From Lepidodermella squamata (taxonomy: Eukaryota; Gastrotricha): a stretch of 64,000 bases of DNA. The stretch is from NCBI GenBank assembly GCA_047495785.1, contig JBLDXI010000038.1:744001-808000 (forward strand), written 5' to 3'. The notes under the pieces were generated by a model that saw only the letters and a program-made list of their open reading frames with translations, ran no database searches and had not been told where the DNA came from. A program made the position numbers and the translations under genes. This document shows, in pieces, positions 47,027 through 57,300 of the stretch; position 1 is the first letter of the stretch, and each line of letters begins with the position of its first letter.

Positions 47027-48207
47027 TTCTTATTGAATAAATAATTATCTATGAAAGGTGAAAAATTATAGGAATACTTCATCTATTTATATATAGTCGT
47101 GGACAGCGCAGTGGTAACGCGGGTGTTTGCACTCGTAGGAGGAAGTGGAGGTTATATTTTACAATAGGAACCACACACTGGTGTGGCGCAAAAAAACAAT
47201 GTCGTGTCAAGCCGGTCGGGAATTGACCACGCACCGCTTTGTAAAAAAGCGACTTTTTCTGAGAGCGTGTTAAGAAACTACTTTTTCATCTTGCGATATT
47301 TGGATGCAGACGTCAGCCATATATTCTGAAAATATGATGGGGACGCCATGTTTAGTCAGCAATAATGAACGTGAAATTATTTATAATGTTTAGGTTTTCG
47401 AACGGGTCGATATTTATTGTTACTATTATATGCAATACTGTATATGTAGCTTATGCTGTGGCTATAAAATGCGCCGAGAGACAAGCCACACACAAATTGC
47501 ATAATTCGCGCGGGTAAGTATGTATGAGCGAGGCTTGCTATAGTATAAGTTATGCGAATGAAATTCTACACGCCCTGCCGGCTAATAAAGACGCTGTTTT
47601 ATATGTTATTGAGGCTTGACACAACATCAGCAGCAGCAGCGACCTGTTGCGAGCAGTTGTAGAAATTTCCAGATGAGATCGCTATCTGAGACGGTTTTTT
47701 AAACTAGCAATATTTTCGCGTTAGTTTTTTGTGCAATTGATGATCAAGAGAAAGAGTGGGCGCAAGCGGCAGATGGTCTCGCGCTTCTGCTACGGCTGCT
47801 GCTGTGTGAAAAATCGATTTTAATGAATGCGAGAAGCAGCGTTTTATCACAACGAGCACTGTCGGCAGCAGGATTCATATAACAGTTAGACTTCACATTT
47901 TGATATTCATTCAGGCAGCGAAAATGAATGAGAACAAAATATTCTCACTGCGTAAACCGGTGCGAAATATCGGTTAGATCAATAGTGAAAAACAAACACC
48001 CGCGCACACACAGCGCACATTACAAAAAATCCACCTTAAAATTAGCTCAACGGCATTTTATTGCGACAAGGGAAGTTGTAGTGATTCATTCATCACGCGT
48101 TGTTTTGTGTAGGCTTGTTTTTATGAATGGTTGGCATGTGAATACCTAATATTTTCTGTATGGTATGAGTGTGAGTATGTGGGCGTAATATAATCTCGTA
48201 CCGCGTG
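47027..48207. other. Intergenic; possible tRNA-derived SINE at 47098-47230
   Basis: Upstream of ACSL copy 1 and downstream of the ceramide-synthase-like gene. At 47103-47122 the sequence CAGCGCAGTGGTAACGCGG resembles a tRNA box A and D-arm, followed by TTTGCACTCGTAGGA, like an anticodon arm. No good box B follows, so it is at best a degenerate SINE. A short AGC repeat lies at about 47628-47640. No gene seen. Confidence 0.3.
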
Positions 48208-49343
48208 TCAGTCGTCATGGGTGTGGCTGCTGGCTTTATTTTCCGCCCCGGTTGATTCACGCGGGTCCTCCACTAATGTGCTCTGCCTTAAAATTCTCGC
48301 GATAAACAGTAAGATGAAGTAAAACCAGTACAACGTGAAGAAATAGTGGGCGCCAAGTAACACGCTCAAAAACAGCTGAAAGGGCGATGGAACGACTACT
48401 AGCGAAATCCAAGAGCCGATCAATGCAGGACGCCACACCTTGGTGAGATACAAATACAGGCGAAAAACTATCCATGAAATTGCGAAGATGACAGCCAACA
48501 CGTTGGAAAGTAGACTGCAAATTCGCGAATGGCCATATCGGGTGTGGCGCATATAGGCGATGCATTTCCCGAACTCAAGTAGAATGTCATTGACGTCGTC
48601 AAGCATCATGACTAAAATGCCTATCTTAAGGTAGCTTGAAATGCGGGAGAAAATGATCAAACACAACGCGATGATGTGATGAACAAGCATGGTGACCGAA
48701 TCCTTGCGCCATGCGTCCATGCGAAGCGTAGCATAGATTGAATGCAGGTAGAACCCACATTCTAACGCGTATAGCACCAATAGATCTGGCTCGCCTTGGC
48801 CGAAAACTTGGCCTCTGAACATGTTCAATGGCTGCCAGAAGTAGTCGTAGCCGCGGAAAAACGTCACGTAGACGGCAATGAGGAAGAGAAACAAGAACGA
48901 GCCACCTTTGAAAGCAGATTCGCCGAATTTCTTTACATTCTCCGGAAATATACCCAGCCAATTTGCCACAGGCTGAAATATAATTAAAGATTCAGAGTAA
49001 TAAAAATGTAAAACTGATTTATAAAAATTATTACAGCCAACGCGCATTTGATCAGCAATGTTCTGGCGTAGGTCCAAATAACAGCGATTGCGACAACGAT
49101 AATGACATCAATGTAAGTAACAGGCGAGAAGAAGGCGATATCGCTTATGATTTTCGATGGCGTTGACTGAGATTGAGCTGCATAGGGTGATGCATTGATT
49201 CTCGAGAAGCATTTGAACAGGTGAACAAAACCGCGATAAACGTCATAGATAGCCGTGAATGGGTTGTTTGTTTCAACCTCTCCCTCAAGCCTCATGTCAT
49301 TGCACAGGCCGTAGGGAACAGGAAACCCAGGAACTGGCTTCAT
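48208..49343 (-). CDS. TLC-domain ceramide synthase-like protein
   Basis: Exons in transcript order are 49343-49035 and 48972-48208 (357 residues), the usual length of ceramide synthases, which N-acylate sphingoid bases in the ER using acyl-CoA. Several membrane spans are visible, and the Lag1 motif region reads MLVHHIIALCLIIFS, then LVMMLDDVNDILLEFGK. The catalytic-type HH pair and second Asp are kept, but the usual HDxxD is DDVND, so the third histidine position has become Asp. No homeobox-like domain is present. The C-terminus is acidic and soluble, as in Lag1 proteins. The start at 49343 is the first in-frame ATG; the frame is open slightly further up. The two ACSL genes nearby make the acyl-CoA used by such enzymes. 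TRAM proteins share the TLC fold and are the alternative, but lack the HH motif. Confidence 0.8.
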
Positions 49344-49516
49344 TTCCTCGTAAAAGAGCGGTGACGACTTTGAAATGAACAATTACAGGGAATTTATAAG
49401 GCGGGTGGATTCGCGCTTTGTCAAAATGAAACCAAGCCTAGGTCTAGACGAATTAAGGTCAAACCCAGTGTGCGCGTCGCCAATTTATTTTGAAAAATGA
49501 GAGATAAATATAATAT

Positions 49517-50063
49517 TCATAATAATGGCAACATTCTTGCGAATGTTATGGCAAGCAATACTGAATCGAGTTTGAAGGATGACATTGATGACGATTTCGA
49601 TGCACCGCCGTGATTGCACCTATCTTCCTGGCAGCAGAGCGTTTCCCTGGTGTACCCATCAGGCAGAAAAACGGCGCCCGCTTGACAGTTCAACTCGCAG
49701 TTTCGATATGTACTAAATAGCTTCGAATTTTTGAATGTCACAGTTCGCTGAAAAGTAATGGAGATTGGAGAATATTGGAGAAAAACTTGATTTTTGAAGT
49801 CTCACAATGCAAAAGCCGGTGGTGTAGCAGAACTGATCGGGTAATCGATCTATCCTAACGTTTGATTCGCTGCCGAAATAACACGGAATAGCTTTAACTG
49901 GAACCAAAAACATATTGGCTTTTAAAGAAGATGATTTGTAGCTTTTATTAGCGAAAGCCTCACCGGCGAGCAAATCTGGCATTGAAGCTGCAGATAGGAC
50001 GAAGTAAAAAACCACAAAGCTTGCTAGCATTGCCCTCACTGTGACGCCTGATGAGCTCTGCAT
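49517..50063 (-). CDS. Ly6/three-finger-like GPI-anchored protein 1
   Basis: Exons in transcript order are 50063-49806 and 49747-49517 (162 residues), joined in phase as TTGFC|IRTVTF-type sequence. It has a signal peptide (about 10-28, MLASFVVFYFVLSAAS), a 35-residue spacer, then a Cys-rich module: CYFG, FCYTTGFC, NCELNCQAG and ETLCCQEDRCN. The terminal CC...CN is the Ly6/three-finger signature. A Ser-rich linker and hydrophobic tail (VLLAITFARMLPLL) fit a GPI-attachment signal, so it is probably an outer-leaflet protein. The paralogue lies directly upstream on the same strand (203 bases), sharing CYTTGFC, and the ceramide-synthase-like gene follows after 173 bases, so the three could be one operon. 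Confidence 0.78.
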
Positions 50064-50265
50064 GGTATCGGGTATTCAAATAATTCAAATTTATTATTTT
50101 CGATAACTTCTGGACTGGAAGTGATGACTTTTCGCATCATATATGTCGCGGAAGATACATAATTTTTGCCCCAGGATATATAAACAATATTTTTGGCATT
50201 AAAAAGTAAAAAATTGATGGATATCAAGTCATTCAACAGGGTGTTTTATTTAATTCAGAGATTTT

Positions 50266-50765
50266 TCACATGAAAATGAACGGAGCCCAGTATAATAAAA
50301 TCGTCACGTAAATAGATTTGCTTTGATAAGTGGAAACGCTAGCCGTGTTGCAGCGGTCGCGATCACAGCAGTAGGTTTTCACGTAACTACCGTGGGATCG
50401 ATAGACAGTGCCTTCATTGCAGGTCAGGTCACATTCACGCTTCCAGCCGATTATTTTGTCTCGCTCACCTTTGTGATACGTTTTTTTCTGTGGTTTAATG
50501 AAGCAGACGTGAAAATGTAATAAAATTGAATGAAATACAGAACTAACAACGCAGAACCCTGTGGTATAGCAGTATTTGTTGGGAATTTGATCTGACTGTA
50601 CATTTTTTTGTTCGCCAACGTAACACTGGTTAGCATGATCTGCATCAAAATTTGTTATAAAAAATATTGGAGAAATCTTAGAAAATGTATCTTACTGGTC
50701 AATACAAGCCGCAAATGAATTGAGAAAATAAGGATGAAACTCCAACCGAAAATTCGGAGGGTCAT
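50266..50765 (-). CDS. Ly6/three-finger-like GPI-anchored protein 2
   Basis: Exons in transcript order are 50765-50696, 50639-50548 and 50487-50266 (127 residues); each exon alone is short and easily missed. Phases agree at both junctions (LT|NHANQCYVG and TGFCV|KKTYHK). It has a signal peptide in exon 1 (IFGWSFILIFSIHLRLVL), then CYVGEQ, YCYTTGFC, ECDLTCNEG and TYCCDRDRCN, the same Cys order as protein 1. The hydrophobic C-terminus (YVTILLYWAPFIFM) again suggests a GPI signal. The second intron is at the same position as the intron of protein 1, so the pair is a tandem duplication. Its intron donor GTTAGT is weaker than average. No function known; Ly6 proteins often modulate receptors. Confidence 0.75.
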
Positions 50766-51616
50766 GATCAACATTTATCAGTTTTTTATTCATGATGACA
50801 GCAGTGTACGAAATCCTCAATTCGCCTCAATTACGTCGGAGAGATAAATGCAAATTGGAGTGGCATAGTTTTTTGCATTTCGACAATCAATCCTGCACTG
50901 GCTACTTCTTTAAAAAAGAAAGCGACAAGTAATAGCCGCTGGGATTTGTTTATGATGCGCTTACGTACATCGAGCAGAAAAACTACTCTTTTGAATTTTA
51001 ATCGGTTATCGACATTTGGGGCGACATGATATTTCTGCCGTAATGCATCGATTTAGCGATATTTTCTTAGCATCGAGGGCGATTTCTTTCCTCAAAGAAC
51101 TTGGAACTTCTCCAAGTTATTTAAAGCACGATAGAAGAGCCTGCAGAGCGGCAACCGGCGTCAAAAACTCGAAAATTGCCAACATTAACTGACAGTAAAC
51201 GCGCAGTAATTCGGCGCAGTAATGCGGTCGTTGACAAGTAATAAATGGGGTTTGAGCATTTGAATTAAAAAAATTCCAGTTACTTGTCATCTGTGTCACC
51301 TTAACCTAACATAAACAAGCTAATATGCAACGTGCTCCTAATAACGATATCGCTCAGCGTTTCCAATTAGACCTGATCATCTCGGATAATATCTATTGGG
51401 CAATCGGCGAAAATCAATTTCGGGATGCGGCGATTTAGTTGTATTCAAGGACAGACATAATTATCCGTAGAAGATTCATTCGAAGCGGCTTTTTATCTCA
51501 ATTGCATTAGAAAAAGTATGCCTGGGCTTGATCAATACAGCCGGTAAACATCACTTATGGCCATTCCGTCAATTTTGCCTTTGATTTGCAATCACAATAG
51601 CAGATACGCCTAGACC
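50766..51616. other. Intergenic, divergent upstream region
   Basis: Between the Ly6-like pair (minus) and the PLAC8 gene (plus). AT-rich; no exon, promoter box or repeat that I can support. Confidence 0.5.
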
Positions 51617-52066
51617 ATGGAACTCAATGTGCCTCAGCCCATTTCTAAATCAGTCTCACCCAGCATACCGAGCCATATTTTTCGAGCTCTACCGTCGTCC
51701 ATGGGCCGCAATGGCAAGCCGTTGTACTACTATCAGTTCGGCCTGTGCGATTGCAAATACAGCTCGAGCAACTGCTGCTTGTCATTTCTAGCTCCTTGCA
51801 TAATGTCGTGCAAAATTTCGCAACGCCTCGGTGAGGAAGCTTGTTATCCGTGGTTATTTGGCGCTCTGCCATTAGCAACTCGCTTTCGAACCATTGTCGG
51901 AATTAAAGAGACAATGTGCATGGAGGGATTGACTTACACGTTTTGCTCATGGTAATTTCATCGGAAATTTTCATTCTCAAAATATATGGGCTACATTTTT
52001 AGTTGCTTCCTCATGCGACTGGCAAACGAAATGGATGAGCGCGGATTTTTTATTGAGCGCGCTTGA
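51617..52066 (+). CDS. PLAC8-family cysteine-rich protein
   Basis: Exons are 51617-51951 and 52003-52066 (132 residues). The PLAC8 layout is clear: YYQFGLCDCK, SNCCLSFLAPCIMSCKISQRLGE, a central hydrophobic part, and then across the splice junction FCSC|CFLMRLANEMDERG, matching the conserved C-terminal C...CxxxRxxxEMxxRG block. The junction restores the second Cys of the pair, which supports the intron. PLAC8 proteins are small, cytosolic or membrane-associated, and linked in other organisms to cell size, metal handling or differentiation; the molecular activity is unsettled. No signal peptide is present. The gene is followed after 343 bases by the collagen/EGF gene on the same strand. Confidence 0.85.
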
Positions 52067-52409
52067 AACAACGAAAATGTGTTCAGACCGGGTCCGCAAC
52101 TATAATGTAATTTTCCAAAAAAGATGCCAGTATACTAGTCCGAAATATGTGAATATTAGAAGCAAAATAAAATTAAAACTCCGAAAATATGAAGGTAAAC
52201 ATGCGGTTGTACTTTTTTTTTACAAAATTATAGAGCGTAAACAGTGTTGTTGTTTCTGCGAGTGTCTGACGAGTCGAAGTGTGTGAGTCACCGATGGGTA
52301 AAATGTCGCGACATGTGTGCCAACTTGTGCGCGCGCCGATCAAACGCGCACGCAATTCAACCGCAATTTATATTGAGATGAACTAATCATCAAACGGGAA
52401 ATCGTAAAA
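52067..52409. other. Intergenic
   Basis: 343 bases between PLAC8 and the collagen/EGF gene, AT-rich with an AATAAAATT at about 52166 that could end the PLAC8 transcript. Nothing else seen. Confidence 0.5.
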
Positions 52410-54124
52410 ATGACAAAGCTAGCAAGAATATTCTCTTTTATAAAAATTACGATTATTCTATTGTTCTTGGCGGCGAGGACCAGTGGCCAATTCTCGGATA
52501 AGGTTGATTTACACCAATTGTTGCATCTGTTTTTTGACATTTAAATTTCATTATTATAGGGTCCACCTGGTGATCCAGGTTAGTAACAGCAATTTGAAGT
52601 GTGGAAAAGGCAAAATTTTGAACTTTTTCAGGATACCCAGGAAGCCCCGGATCTGCTGGTGGACCAGGCGTACCAGGCTCGTACGGCGATAGGGGTGACA
52701 GGGGCGAGTCTGGCAAAGGTCAGCGAGGAGGTAGGATAAAGAGCAGGTCCTTTCTTTTTTTATCCAACTCAACTTTTTCTGTAAACAGATCAAGGCGACA
52801 TAGGCGATCCAGGACCACCTGGGCCACCAGCGCCCCGAACCAAAGGTCAAAAAGGGGAGAAGGGCGTGAGGTAATTAGTTTAAAAAAAAAGTTAAATATA
52901 AAGAAATAACACATTATTTTCAAAAATTCAGTTCCCGCCCATATTACGATCCAGATCTTCCGCCTCCTTTATTCACCGGCCTACCCGGTTCAATTTACGA
53001 TCCTAATCTGCCACCTCCCATTCTGACGAACAGAGGCCCATCGCCTGGCCATGCTGTCGCTGACGGCACAAAGAAGTTTAATGCATCAGGTAAAATTTCA
53101 ATATTTTTGTCATAATTTAGAACTTTGGGTTTTAGATGCGAAATTTAAAAAATTGGATTTGAAAAACATTCCAGGTACGCATTAATTTAATCGCACCCTT
53201 TTCCAGTATTATTTCCGTGAATTAGTTACTAGGTGCGATGCTAACAATGGCGGATGCGAACAGGGCTGTATTGATTATCCGACAGGTGCGAATTGCACAT
53301 GCCGCGAAGGCTATCACCTGGACATGCGCGACTTCAAATCGTGCGCTGACATCGACGAGTGCGGCCTGCAGAACGGTGGCTGCCAGCAAAAGTGTTCAAA
53401 CACAGTCGGCACTTTCTTCTGCTCGTGCAACGCCGGCTTTTCACTCAGCATCGACCGGCGCCGCTGCATAGAAGACGACGACTGTTCGGGCGATGCGAAT
53501 CCGTGCGGAAGTGGCTTTTTATGCATCAAAACGGCAGGGCCAAAACAGTGCCTACCCTCGAACTCTTTCATTGCGTACAAACCGGCTGTTCCGGTGTTGG
53601 CTCGTGGCGATAACAACAACCCCGTAACTCATACTACACCGGTTTACAACCTCACAGGTAACAAATTTGGCCCGAAAATTGTTCGAGTAAATAGAATTTT
53701 TATTTCGTAAGCCGGCCCGACATACACGGCTAGGCAAACCGATCCTAGCACTTGGCCACCGACTCAGCCCCCGACTTTTCCTCAATCGTCGCAATCAACA
53801 AGTAGTAAGACCGGGCCAGCTAGTTCAGCTTCTTCGGCGCAAACAGCGGCGACTACGGCGTCACCTGCCGTGCCTGTTGCTAATGCGACACCTGTCGACT
53901 CGTTTGACCTTCGAACGCGCACAGTCATAATATTGCTCATCATTTGGCTGGTTGTGCTGACCGTCGTGACGGCAGCTTTGGCAGGCGCTGCTGTGATGGG
54001 CCTTCGGGCAATGCAAAACGACCTCGATGATGCGCAGTCAATGATGATACCTGGCTCTAGCGGCGGCATGCCTCAGCCGCTGACGATACCTCGCATTGTT
54101 GAGACTGATTCAATAAGGGGCTAA
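52410..54124 (+). CDS. Membrane-anchored collagen/EGF-domain protein
   Basis: Eight exons with agreeing phases: 52410-52502, 52560-52578, 52632-52730, 52789-52870, 52932-53089, 53136-53174, 53226-53657, 53712-54124. Exon 2 is only 19 bases. Layout: a signal peptide ([14 protein letters not shown]), a short Gly-X-Y stretch of about 20 triplets over exons 2-4 (GPPGDPGYPG..., GQKGEKG), a Pro/Tyr linker with a repeated YDP(D/N)LPPP unit, an EGF domain ([12 protein letters not shown]), a calcium-binding EGF ([16 protein letters not shown]), a third Cys-rich unit ([14 protein letters not shown]), a Ser/Thr-rich stem, one membrane span ([20 protein letters not shown]) and a 40-residue tail. Collagen stretch plus cbEGF recalls CCBE1, but the order is reversed and CCBE1 is not membrane-anchored. 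Confidence 0.85.
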
Positions 54125-54387
54125 TAATATCAATGACTAATCAATCGTTTCATCTTTTATGTCAGCAATAATAAATGCTTACTACGACATATTTCAACGA
54201 ATTTATTTTTCATTATTTGCTGATTTCGGCATGATCATTGTTCAAGACATCTGATGTCTCAAATAAAGAGTGACCGGCGACCGCAGTTCGAAATGAATGA
54301 ATGTCTTTCGGATAAAATAAGCATCGCCATTTTCATTTCTAATTCAGTTTTATTTTATTCGGTCTAAGCTGCGTTATTAATATAAGT

Positions 54388-57300
54388 TCATCGCACTAGC
54401 AAACAAACGAAGGCTATGAAATCGATTAAAGTAGGAAATAGCCTAAGAGTTACCATTTCTCCACTATTTTTGCTACAGTTTATGCAAATGGTCAAGTTTG
54501 CTGAAGCCGATTTTGCGGGTGCACAAATTGGTGCCTTATTACTCCACGCCATTGTCTCCAAACTCGTTCCGGAGCAGGTCGAAGAGGACGCGCCGATCAA
54601 TTCGTAACCTGGATTGCAGTAGTAGTTGAGGACAGATCCTAGCAGCGCGCCATTTGACGCCTCGGCAAGGCCATTGATGATCAAATCACTAGGATAAGCG
54701 CACATCAGTAGGGCACATTTCGGAACGGGTGAATCCCAGTTCAACGAGCCGTTAGAATTTATCGAACAGCGAACCAAGTTATTACCCTTCAAGCCATAAC
54801 CAGAGTTGCATCCAAACGTGAAAGCATAGCCTGCTCTGCTAGAATCATCAAACTCTGCAGATATGAACCCGTTCGGAATAGAAGAATTATCAATGGCTGG
54901 CTTGCATCGCTGTTTAACACATCGTGGGAAAGGTTCGCTGCCCCAGGTCATCAAATCAGGATGAGATCCCGAGCAAATTAAGGTGGAATTAGTTCCATTA
55001 GCAATCTCGAAGCCAGGATCACAGAAAACTTTGACGGCAGTGTTTACAGTGAAATTTCGGCTAGTAAAAATATATTGCCCATTTTCGAGATTCGGAAGCT
55101 GAGGACATTCTAAGGGCTCGCAAGTCGGAATTGACGCACTCCAACCAACATCGGTAAAGTCATTCCCAGAGCAGGTTACCAGTGACCGGCCGTTCAACCA
55201 GTAACCTTCCGGGCAAGAGAATAAGGCAATCGAACCTGGTCTGTGGCCATTCGTTGTCCTTAACCTCAAATTAGAATCAGAAGTGTAGATACTAGGGCAG
55301 GTCAATAAAGCACAATCAGGCATAGGATCAGACCATCTCATTCCAAGAGAATCGTTCCCCTGGCAGATAATTTGGCTAGATCCATTCAACGCATAGCCCG
55401 GATCACAGTGAACTTCGACGACTGATCCGATAAGAATTCCATCAGAAAAAGTTGCATAGCCATGCCGAGGTTTGCCAATATCCTTGCATCTCAAAACTAC
55501 TTGCTCAGCAATACTAACAGTCTCTTCAAAGAACAGCTGATCTGCGAGAGTTTGATTCGCAAACGCTAGGTTTCCTTCCGTTGTCACGTAATCAAACAAG
55601 CAAGGCGCGTTATCGCCACAAATAAGTTTAGCCTCCTTTGGTAAATTTACCATATCCGGGATACCGAAATTTGGTTTGAAGTTTGGTTTGACGAAGGTCG
55701 AATAAGAAGATCCGAGCGGGTAGTAGAACAACGATTCAGCATCTTTAGTCATCCATCTCATGCCGAATTTTGAGTGTATCGTAGAGATGTTAGCATTTGT
55801 TGGAATGATGGCTCCATTCGGTGATCTCAGGTCGTTGTCAGGATTCCCATCGAAATTCCCCAACAAACCACGGAAAACTCCTCGATTTGAATCGGTAGAC
55901 GAAGCGGTGACACTCATTGCATCATGGGCTGTTTGAAAGCTGAAAGTAACTCCCGAGGAAAGGGATACGCTAATCACAGATAAGTCGTCTGCAACGGCTG
56001 TTATAGTGACCTCTCGATTAAAAGTCTGACTCTGAAGACCTGGCTCGTCGAAAAATATCTGATGTCCATCAACGACTACTTCAGCGCTGTGCTCAGTCGA
56101 TTTTTCAACTTGAATGCGAGTTTTACCGTGCCTCAGAGCAAATGCAGTGAAGACTGACGCTTGAGTCGTACCAAACTGCTCCATTCGCGCTTGAACTGAA
56201 AATGATCCCCCTGAACCATCATCAACCAGCAAGTACTCTCCGACACCATTGAAGGTGTATTGAAGACCGTCAAATGTTGTTATATGAGGATCGCCATTTG
56301 CTTGAGACGGTCTAGGAGAAATGTATCCATCACAGTTCTGAGACGGCCTTTTATCATAGTATTTGAAGCAGAATTGACTCGACAACTTGCAGTATAAGAA
56401 CCAAGGTAAAATATCATAGTAGTAATGAAAAGCCGGGCTTATGTCAGGATTAATGTAATTGGCCGTGCCTCCTGAGTTCGGTCCGACTAATAAATTCCCA
56501 TTTTCAGCATAAACGCATTGCTGGCCGGCTTTCGACCACCTAATAGGTTGAACATTTCGGTACGACGAAACACCGCCAGCGTGGAAGAAGTCGATAGATG
56601 CTGATTTTTCCGCATCCTTCTTGAAGCGACCATCAATTCCAGCTTGTGCTTCGGTACAGGGGCACGGCACAAGGTCCTTTGTTGTAAAGGTCGTTATTTC
56701 GAACTGATTTGAGACAGGTTGAATTCCGATCAGAAACGTAGCTGGAACATAAGCAGTGAACAGTCTTATCCCGATTTGAAGTGGAGAGATAGGTCCGACT
56801 TTGGCGGAAGTAGTCGGACTCACAGCCATGGTTACAAATGACAAGGATAACTGGCTAGAAGTCAAATTGTTAGCAAGAAGACTCTCCGAAAATTGGACAA
56901 CAGCGGTACCCACGTTTGGAAGCTGCTTCGCCAATGTAGCAATATCTTCAAACTCCTTTCGAGTAGGGTTGAACCACGCTAAAATGACATCGACCAAGGT
57001 CACATTAGCAATCACTTGGGAGAAAGAGTCCCAACTCAAATCGATGATTGTAACATTTTCCCGAATTTCCTCCTCGCTGAAAACTTGTTCCATGAGACTG
57101 GTGTTGTAGAATTCCTCCTGAATATCACTTTCAACGATTCCCTCTCGATAATCTTGCTGGTCGACTGGGATATCAGGCGCTGCTGTCGTCGTGGTTGAAG
57201 TTGTAGAAGTCGATGAAGTTGTCGTGATGACAGAGCGTATTATCGAAATGTTTTTGGCTTCGGCTTGAGGCGCCAGAGCTGCAACCGAAAGATACGCTTG

